DNA of 64,000 bases from positions 1 to 64,000 of the forward strand of contig CACMDE010000006.1 in assembly GCA_902612345.1 (NCBI GenBank), in the 5' to 3' direction. Shown one piece after another: positions 58,589 through 64,000 of the stretch. The DNA is from an uncultured Pelagibacteraceae bacterium. GTDB taxonomy: Bacteria > Pseudomonadota > Alphaproteobacteria > Pelagibacterales > Pelagibacteraceae. The position numbers and the translations under genes were made by a program. Numbering within the stretch: position 1 is the stretch's first letter; each line of letters opens with the position of its first letter. Under the pieces are notes generated by a model. It did not search any database. It was not told where the DNA came from and worked only from the letters and a program-made list of their open reading frames with translations.

Positions 58589-59249
58589 AGTAATCTTAGA
58601 CACTGAAACAACTGGCCTATCAGTAACTGATGGACATAGAATAGTAGAAATTGGATGTATTGAAATAAATAATTTAATCCCAACAAAAAAAAAATTTCAT
58701 TGTTATCTTAATCCAGAAAGAAAAGTTTCAGAACAAGCTTTTAAAGTCCACGGCTATACAGATGAATTTTTATCAAAACAAAAAAAATTTTCTGATATAG
58801 TTGATGATTTCTTAATATTTATAAAAGACAAGAGATTAGTAATTCATAATGCTGAATTTGATATCTCACATTTAAATAATGAACTTGCTTTATTAGGTAA
58901 GAGCAAAATTCAGGAAGAGATAATTGATACTTTACAAATAGCTAGGGATAAATTTCCAGGATCAGGAAATAGTTTAGATATGTTGTGTAAAAAGTATAAT
59001 ATAGATAACTCAAGAAGAGAAAAACATACAGCAATAATAGACTGTGAATTATTATCCAAAGTTTATATAAACTTACTCGATCAAAAAGAACCATCATTTG
59101 AGTTAAATAACGAAGAAAGCTCCCATATGGTAAATCATATTGAATATAATAAAGAATATTTTAAAAAAATTATTAAACCAACCGAAGATGAGGTCAAATT
59201 GCATAACAATTTTCTTAAACGGGAAATAAAAAAAAATAATTTTAATTAA
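58581..59249 (+). CDS. dnaQ: DNA polymerase III epsilon subunit (3'-5' exonuclease)
   Basis: The proofreading exonuclease of the replicative polymerase. The 222-residue DEDDh protein has Exo I VILDTETTGL (D7, E9), Exo II LVIHNAEFDISHLN, and Exo III with His/Asp in RREKHTAIIDCELLSKVY. It ends the ppsR-maf-aroE-coaE-dnaQ run and converges with secB with an 8-base overlap. Confidence 0.97.
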   Translation: MIEVILDTETTGLSVTDGHRIVEIGCIEINNLIPTKKKFHCYLNPERKVSEQAFKVHGYTDEFLSKQKKFSDIVDDFLIFIKDKRLVIHNAEFDISHLNNELALLGKSKIQEEIIDTLQIARDKFPGSGNSLDMLCKKYNIDNSRREKHTAIIDCELLSKVYINLLDQKEPSFELNNEESSHMVNHIEYNKEYFKKIIKPTEDEVKLHNNFLKREIKKNNFN

Positions 59250-59676
59250 ATCTTTCGGTATAAAGCTTATCGAAATCTACCTTTTTTTCAAACTTTAACT
59301 CTGGATAACCAGCTTTTTTGATTAATCCTAAAAAAATTCCTTCTATTTTTGGATATATTTTTTTTTGTAAATCGCAAAGAACTATTTTGCTAATAATATT
59401 TTTGTCTTTTATATTTTTATCAATACTAATGACTGACGAATATTTAATTTCAAAATGAGCTTTTTCAATATTATCCTTCTTATCTTGTAAAGTTAATTTT
59501 GTTGTTACTTCTAAAGCTTTATTTTTTAAGATACTTGATGAAATATCTATATCCATTATATAATTTGATAAATTTTTTCTTACGAATGTAAGTGTAGATG
59601 CGCTAGGAGTTTCAATAGAAAGATCCTTTATGTATTCTAATATAATATTATATCCATGGTTGTTATTTTTCATCAT
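59242..59676 (-). CDS. secB: Protein-export chaperone SecB
   Basis: A tetrameric chaperone that keeps preproteins unfolded for SecA. The 144-residue protein has YIKDLSIETPSA near the N-terminus and the family pattern of alternating strands. The C-terminal Gly/Pro-rich core is replaced by a short IEGIFLGLIKKAGYP segment. It overlaps fxsA by 14 bases; the Met at residue 2 is an alternative start. Confidence 0.92.
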   Translation of the reverse strand: MMKNNNHGYNIILEYIKDLSIETPSASTLTFVRKNLSNYIMDIDISSSILKNKALEVTTKLTLQDKKDNIEKAHFEIKYSSVISIDKNIKDKNIISKIVLCDLQKKIYPKIEGIFLGLIKKAGYPELKFEKKVDFDKLYTERFN

Positions 59677-60085
59677 CTAAGTCTTTAAATTCTCCTTCAA
59701 TGTATTGATTATTTTTACTTTTATAATTTTTTTGGCCATTTTGTTTATAAGAATATTTTTTAAAAATCAGTTTTCTTGTTGGGGGAAAAATGATTAAAAA
59801 CCCGAACAAATCTGTGGCAAAACCAGGTATAATTAAAAATATAGCACCGACCGCAATTAGGGCTCCAGACAAAAGCTCATAAATTGGCAATTGTTCTTTT
59901 ATCATTTTTCTGATCCCTTGATTTAAGGTATTTAAACCTTGTGCTCTCGCATAATAGATTCCTATGAATGCTGTAAAAAATATGAGTAAAACAGTATTTA
60001 AAGCTCCAATAGAGGCTCCAATTTTGATAAATAAATAAATCTCAATTGCCGGAATAATAATTAAAGCTAATAAAAGTGAGTTCAT
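59663..60085 (-). CDS. FxsA-family membrane protein
   Basis: A 140-residue cytoplasmic-membrane protein with three or four hydrophobic segments. It has family features EIYLFIKIGASIGALNT, ARAQGL and LIIPGFATDLFGFLIIFPPTR. E. coli FxsA affects phage T7 exclusion when overproduced, but the natural role is unknown. The polar C-terminus is Asn/Lys-rich. It is co-transcribed with secB, as commonly seen in alphaproteobacteria. Confidence 0.9.
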   Translation of the reverse strand: MNSLLLALIIIPAIEIYLFIKIGASIGALNTVLLIFFTAFIGIYYARAQGLNTLNQGIRKMIKEQLPIYELLSGALIAVGAIFLIIPGFATDLFGFLIIFPPTRKLIFKKYSYKQNGQKNYKSKNNQYIEGEFKDLDDEK

Positions 60086-60113
60086 TTGTCTTTTTATTTA
60101 TAAATTTAGATCA

Positions 60114-60142
60114 TTGAAAAAGATCAACTTAGTAAATATTAT
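60114..60142 (+). promoter_or_regulatory. Predicted promoter of the Tim44-like gene
   Basis: TTGAAA (60114-60119) and TATTAT (60137-60142) are separated by 17 bases in the 75-base divergent gap between fxsA and the Tim44-like gene. The predicted start is about 12 bases before the ATG. Confidence 0.5.
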
Positions 60143-60160
60143 AATTATATAGAAATTACA

Positions 60161-60748
60161 ATGAATTATAGTTTTGAATACATAGACATTATTTTGCTTG
60201 CAATGATAGCTGGTTTTATTTTCTTAAGATTAAGAGGAATTCTTGGGAAGAAGACTGGTCATGAAGAAGATATGGCCTCTAGTTTCGCTCACGATTTTGA
60301 ATTTAAAAAAACATCTATAAAAAAAGAAGTATACGAGTTTGACGATGGAGCAAAAAAAGAATTCCTTAATGGTGCAAAAATTGCTTATGAAACAATAATA
60401 ACCTCTTTTGCAAGTGGGAAGATAAGTGAAATTAAGTCATTAATAAATAAAGATATCTATCACTCATTTAATGAGGCAATTAAAGAAAGATCTGTCAAGC
60501 AACTTAAGAATGAGACTACCTTTATTGGAATTAATTCAGCAGAAATTAAAGATCATGAGCAGAACAATGATTTATTAGAAGTTAGTGTGAATTTCGTAAG
60601 CGAAATAATAACATGCATTAAGGATAAAGATAATAAGATTGTTTCAGGTGATCCCCAAAAAGTTAAAAGAGTAAATGACACATGGAAATTTTCTAGAAAC
60701 ATTCGATCCCAAAATCCTAATTGGCAATTAATTCAAACAGAAGCTTAA
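60161..60748 (+). CDS. Tim44-like domain protein (TimA)
   Basis: A 195-residue protein with a single N-terminal membrane helix (about 8-24) followed by a Tim44-like domain (about 65-190; FLNGAKIAYETIITSFASGKISEIKSLI, then VNDTWKFSRN). Alphaproteobacterial members are relatives of mitochondrial Tim44 and attach to the inner membrane; the exact bacterial role is unclear. mltA, which often follows, is absent here and an Smr gene comes next. Confidence 0.9.
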   Translation: MNYSFEYIDIILLAMIAGFIFLRLRGILGKKTGHEEDMASSFAHDFEFKKTSIKKEVYEFDDGAKKEFLNGAKIAYETIITSFASGKISEIKSLINKDIYHSFNEAIKERSVKQLKNETTFIGINSAEIKDHEQNNDLLEVSVNFVSEIITCIKDKDNKIVSGDPQKVKRVNDTWKFSRNIRSQNPNWQLIQTEA

Positions 60749-61162
60749 TTGAGCAAAATATCAGATAGAGATAAAAAAGTATGGGAAAAATTTATTACTT
60801 CAAAAGAAAAGGTAATAGATAAAGAGCACATTATTGAGAGAAAAAAAATATTACATTCGGAAAAAACAATAGATTTACACGGCTACACCCTTGATAACGC
60901 AAACTTAGAAATAGAAAAATTTATTTTAGATTGTTTTGAGAATCGTGTAAAAAAAATAAATATTATCACAGGAAAAGGAAACAGATCTAAAAATAAAGAA
61001 GATCTTTATCAATCTAAACAATTGAGTATACTAAAATATTCTGTACCTAATTTTATTAAAAAAAATAAAAACTTGATGGAAAAAATTTTAATAATTGATC
61101 TCGATTCAGTAAATAATCCAAATAAAGGAAACTTTGATATTATTTTAAAAAAAAATGATTAA
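60749..61162 (+). CDS. Smr-domain protein
   Basis: A 137-residue protein with the Smr (MutS2-related) domain: TIDLHGYTLDNANLEIEKFI and NIITGKGNRS, which carry the catalytic-type DxH and the GKG loop. Such proteins are nucleases or RNA-binding proteins; stand-alone Smr proteins have been linked to cleaving mRNA on collided ribosomes. The start is TTG directly after the preceding stop, and no ATG is available nearby. Its end overlaps the next gene by eight bases. Confidence 0.9.
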   Translation: MSKISDRDKKVWEKFITSKEKVIDKEHIIERKKILHSEKTIDLHGYTLDNANLEIEKFILDCFENRVKKINIITGKGNRSKNKEDLYQSKQLSILKYSVPNFIKKNKNLMEKILIIDLDSVNNPNKGNFDIILKKND

Positions 61163-61712
61163 AAAAAAATTATTAAAATTTAGAGCAAAAGCAAGAATTA
61201 GGAAAGGTAAAAATGTATTAAATAAAAATATTAAAAATTTTTTTGATTGGATAAAAGGTGCAGAAATAGTTGAGCTAAAAAAATGTGAAACAGAGAAAGA
61301 TCCAGTAAGACCAGAACTAGATAATGAATTTAGAACTAGCTATGGTAGGAAAATTTACGGCGTTAGGTATAAAGATGAAATTCATGCTGTTATGTGTTTT
61401 GCTTTCACTAATAAAATTCCAACATCTGTAAATGAATTAGATTTATTTAGTAGGGATGCTTTTTTACAAAGTGCAACAAGAGACCAAAATGTTGGAAAGA
61501 TTGCAATAGCGTATACTGTCTGGTCTAATAAAAAAGGAGGAGGTAAACTAATAGTCAAAGAAGTTTTTAAAAAGATTAAAAAATCAAATCATCTTAACAG
61601 ACTGGTAACCCTTTCTCCCTTAACCGATATGGCAAGAAATTTTCATTTGAATAATGGTGCTGAGGAGATACAAGTTAACGAGGAGACACAAAATTTCGAA
61701 TACAAACTATAG
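61155..61712 (+). CDS. GNAT acetyltransferase-like protein
   Basis: A 185-residue protein I do not recognise with certainty. The C-terminal half resembles a GNAT fold: [26 protein letters not shown] would be the acetyl-CoA-binding turn with GGGK in place of the usual Q/RxxGxG/A, and [20 protein letters not shown] matches the final strand-helix. The first 50 residues are highly basic. It is coupled to the Smr gene and converges with hslU with a 6-base overlap. Confidence 0.55.
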   Translation: MIKKKLLKFRAKARIRKGKNVLNKNIKNFFDWIKGAEIVELKKCETEKDPVRPELDNEFRTSYGRKIYGVRYKDEIHAVMCFAFTNKIPTSVNELDLFSRDAFLQSATRDQNVGKIAIAYTVWSNKKGGGKLIVKEVFKKIKKSNHLNRLVTLSPLTDMARNFHLNNGAEEIQVNEETQNFEYKL

Positions 61713-63074
61713 AATAAATTTTGATAAATCTGTATCTTTTATAAGTTCGCCAATATGTTTTTTTATATAAGCTGAGTCTACAGTAATTGTTTCACCAGCT
61801 TTATCTGTTGCTGTAAAACTTATCTCATCCAAAATTCTTTCAATGATTGTATGAAGTCTTCTAGCCCCTATATTTTCAACTGTGTTATTGACCTCACTTG
61901 CTATACTAGCAATAAGATCTATTCCATCATCAGTAAACTTAAGTTCAACATTTTCAGTTTGAAGTAAAGCTTTATACTGTTTAATTAAACTATTATCTGG
62001 TTCTTTTAAAATTCTTTTAAAATCATCACTATTTAATGCATCAAGCTCTACCCTTATTGGTAATCTTCCTTGTAGCTCAGGTAATAAATCAGAAGGTTTT
62101 GCAAGTTGGAATGCCCCAGAAGCAATAAATAATATATGATCAGTTTTTATAGGCCCGTATTTTGTATTTACTGATGTGCCCTCAATCAGTGGAAGAAGAT
62201 CTCTTTGAACACCTTCCCTTGATACATCACCTCCTACACGATCTGTTCTTGCTGAGATTTTATCTATTTCGTCTAAGAAAACTATTCCATTGTTTTCGGT
62301 CGAGTGCTTTGCAGATTTAATAATTTTATCCTCTTCGATAAGTTTATCAGACTCCTCATTAATTAATATTTCATGGGATTCTTTAACTGACATTTTCTTC
62401 TTTTTAGGTTTTTGACCTAAGGATTTACCTAATGCATCTGAAATATTTATCATTCCAATATTTGCCCCAGGCATCCCAGGAATTTCAAAAGATGGTACTT
62501 GACTATTTTCACTAATAGCAATTTCAATCTCGTTATCATCAAGATCACCACTTCTTAATCTTTTTCTAAAACTTTCTCTTGTCGCAACACTTGCATTATT
62601 ACCTACTAAGGCATCTAGAACTCTTTCCTCTGCAAGTTTTTGCGCTTTAGCATGAACTTCCTTCCTTTTTTTTGATCTTTCCATTGCAATAGCAATTTCG
62701 ATTAAATCTCTGATTATTTGTTCCACATCTCTTCCAACATAACCAACTTCTGTAAATCTAGTAGCTTCAACTTTTACAAAAGGAGCTTCCGCTAGTTTTG
62801 ATAATCGTCTAGAAATTTCTGTTTTACCAACTCCAGTTGGACCCATCATAAGTATATTTTTAGGAAGAACTTCATCTTTCATTTCCCCTTCAATGGCTTG
62901 TCTTCTCCATCTATTTCTAAGCGCTATAGCAACAGCTCTTTTTGCCTTATCTTGCCCAACAACAAATCTGTCTAACTCAGAAACAATCTCTCTAGGGGAT
63001 AAAGAGTCTGAAAGTTGATTTTTATTTCCCTTTTTATCTTTTGGAATTAAGGTCGTTACGTTTGATTTGTCCAT
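61707..63074 (-). CDS. hslU: HslU ATPase of the HslUV protease
   Basis: The AAA+ unfoldase that feeds HslV. The 455-residue protein has [34 protein letters not shown], Walker [10 protein letters not shown], the pore motif GYVGRDVE, Walker [11 protein letters not shown], and the I-domain insert (about 110-240). It ends with a short hydrophobic tail DLSKFIL that docks into HslV. It overlaps hslV by one base (TAATG). Confidence 0.98.
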   Translation of the reverse strand: MDKSNVTTLIPKDKKGNKNQLSDSLSPREIVSELDRFVVGQDKAKRAVAIALRNRWRRQAIEGEMKDEVLPKNILMMGPTGVGKTEISRRLSKLAEAPFVKVEATRFTEVGYVGRDVEQIIRDLIEIAIAMERSKKRKEVHAKAQKLAEERVLDALVGNNASVATRESFRKRLRSGDLDDNEIEIAISENSQVPSFEIPGMPGANIGMINISDALGKSLGQKPKKKKMSVKESHEILINEESDKLIEEDKIIKSAKHSTENNGIVFLDEIDKISARTDRVGGDVSREGVQRDLLPLIEGTSVNTKYGPIKTDHILFIASGAFQLAKPSDLLPELQGRLPIRVELDALNSDDFKRILKEPDNSLIKQYKALLQTENVELKFTDDGIDLIASIASEVNNTVENIGARRLHTIIERILDEISFTATDKAGETITVDSAYIKKHIGELIKDTDLSKFIL

Positions 63075-63589
63075 TATATTTTTTCAATTGAAATATTATT
63101 GTTTGTAAAAACACAAATTTCAGCAGCTGTTTCAACTGCCTTTTTTGCAACATCTTCAGCTGTCATATCTGTATTCATAAGAACTTTTGCAGCTGCTAAA
63201 GCATAATTTCCACCAGACCCGATTCCTATCACATCACCCTCTGGCTCTAAGACATCTCCAGTACCAGAAATTATATAACTGTTTTCTTTATCTGCTACAG
63301 CCATTAAAGCCTCTAATCTTCTTAAATATTTATCTGTTCGCCAATCTTTTGCTAGCTCAACAGCTGCCCTTGCTAAGTTGCCAGCATGTTTTTCTAATTT
63401 AGACTCTAATCTTTCAAATAATGTTAAAGCATCTGCTGTAGAACCTGCAAATCCTGCAATCACATTTCTTTTCTCAATCTTTCTAACTTTATTTGCAGTT
63501 TTCTTAATTACAGTATTTCCCATACTGACCTGGCCATCACCAGCCACAACTACTTGATTTTTTTTTCTTACCAGTGCTATTGTTGTCAT
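63074..63589 (-). CDS. hslV: HslV peptidase of the HslUV protease
   Basis: An N-terminal-nucleophile threonine protease. The 171-residue protein starts [22 protein letters not shown]; after Met removal Thr becomes the nucleophile. It has the [17 protein letters not shown] segment typical of the family. It is the first gene of hslVU and divergent from hisB, as in many alphaproteobacteria. No ribosome site is evident. Confidence 0.98.
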   Translation of the reverse strand: MTTIALVRKKNQVVVAGDGQVSMGNTVIKKTANKVRKIEKRNVIAGFAGSTADALTLFERLESKLEKHAGNLARAAVELAKDWRTDKYLRRLEALMAVADKENSYIISGTGDVLEPEGDVIGIGSGGNYALAAAKVLMNTDMTAEDVAKKAVETAAEICVFTNNNISIEKI

Positions 63590-63594
63590 GTCAC

Positions 63595-63624
63595 ATAGGT
63601 GGATACTAATTTTTATAGTTCAAG
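63595..63624 (-). promoter_or_regulatory. Candidate heat-shock (RpoH) promoter of hslVU
   Basis: On the minus strand, CTTGAA (63619-63624) and CCACCTAT (63595-63602) are 16 bases apart, close to the RpoH pattern CTTGAAA-N11-16-CCCCAT. The predicted start would fall at or next to the hslV ATG, so the message would be leaderless or nearly so, which agrees with the absence of a ribosome site. Confidence 0.4.
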
Positions 63625-63640
63625 TACCAAATTAGAAATA

Positions 63641-63669
63641 TTGATATCGGCAAATAATCTATATATACG
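63641..63669 (+). promoter_or_regulatory. Candidate promoter of hisB
   Basis: TTGATA (63641-63646) and TATACG (63664-63669) are separated by 17 bases, 11 bases before the hisB start. A 15-base-spaced TATATA (63662-63667) is an alternative -10. Confidence 0.4.
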
Positions 63670-63680
63670 TATATTTTATA

Positions 63681-64000
63681 ATGAAACGTAAAGCTAAAAT
63701 TAGACGAAAAACAAAAGAGACATCAATAAATGTTGAGGTGAATATTGATGGCAAAGGTAAATATAAAATTGACACAGGTATAGGATTTTTAAATCATATG
63801 CTTGAACAATTATCCAAGCACTCTTTGATTGATTTAAATGTAAAAGCAAAAGGTGATACACATATTGATCTACACCACACCACAGAGGATGTAGGGATTG
63901 CCATTGGAGAATGTATTAAAAAGGCTTCTAATAAATTCAAAGGAATTAAAAGATACGCTCACGCAATGATTCCAATGGACGAAACTCTTTCCAGAGTTGC
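63681..64000 (+). CDS. hisB: Imidazoleglycerol-phosphate dehydratase, N-terminal part
   Basis: Catalyses the sixth step of histidine synthesis, a manganese-dependent dehydration. The visible 106 residues include the metal-binding motifs [14 protein letters not shown] and [17 protein letters not shown]. The gene runs off the right edge. hslUV-hisB is a usual alphaproteobacterial neighbourhood, with hisH and hisA expected next. Confidence 0.97.
   Translation, partial: MKRKAKIRRKTKETSINVEVNIDGKGKYKIDTGIGFLNHMLEQLSKHSLIDLNVKAKGDTHIDLHHTTEDVGIAIGECIKKASNKFKGIKRYAHAMIPMDETLSRV

Overview
This window is a strongly AT-rich, densely packed stretch of chromosome that looks like a streamlined marine alphaproteobacterium of the SAR11 clade (Pelagibacterales). 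The evidence is the Lys/Asn/Ile-rich proteins, intergenic gaps of a few bases or overlaps, the alphaproteobacterial gene orders (irr-fabA-fabB-fabI; tsaB-fur-miaB-ybeZ-ybeY-lnt-metK-nusA-infB-rbfA-rpsO-pnp; DUF3576-leuS-lptE-holA-parB-parA-rsmG-mnmG-mnmE-rho-hemJ-hemH-hemE), and the loss of several genes that normally sit in those clusters. I see no rRNA, tRNA, CRISPR array, insertion sequence or prophage. The longest stretch without a gene is 273 bases (55561-55833), and it looks like the replication origin.

Layout. 1-1486: dut end, a ThiF/MoeB-like enzyme and an SH3 protein. 1483-4795: 2OG-Fe(II) oxygenase, katG and the Fur-family regulator irr, with two near-identical Fur-type operator boxes. 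4865-7364: fabA-fabB-fabI. 7371-20726: a long minus-strand information-processing run (methyltransferase, pnp, rpsO, rbfA, infB, nusA, metK, lnt, ybeY, ybeZ, miaB, fur), with an intrinsic terminator/attenuator just before nusA. 20735-26415: a shortened tsaB, a plus-strand deacetylase, a Bax-like glucosaminidase, an Nfu protein, trpS, murJ. 26466-31945: maeB, then a cell-envelope group (BON lipoprotein, rsmI, LpoA-like protein) and rdgB. 31981-38131: grpE-dnaK-dnaJ-dapB-nth-pfkB. 38103-40492: a tiny ArfA-like gene coupled to an atypical response regulator, an L,D-transpeptidase, yggS and a thiE-like gene. 40529-41467: a major porin with its own terminator.

41677-63589 is the origin region. Genes left of 55561 run on the minus strand (parB to hemE). 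Genes right of 55833 run on the plus strand (ppsR-maf-aroE-coaE-dnaQ), so both arms are transcribed away from the gap. The gap holds six near-consensus DnaA boxes, and a perfect 16-bp parS palindrome lies inside rsmG about 7 kb away. The hemE-origin-ppsR-maf-aroE-coaE-dnaQ order is the one known around the Caulobacter origin. secB, fxsA, a Tim44-like protein, an Smr protein, an acetyltransferase-like protein and hslVU follow, and hisB is cut by the window end.

The observations most worth checking are the unannotated 43-codon ArfA-like ribosome-rescue gene, the Irr/PerR-type box pair controlling irr and katG, the possible NusA-feedback attenuator, the origin with a TTTTNCACA DnaA-box variant, the half-length TsaB, and the gene pair that shares an ATGCAT palindrome as back-to-back start codons.
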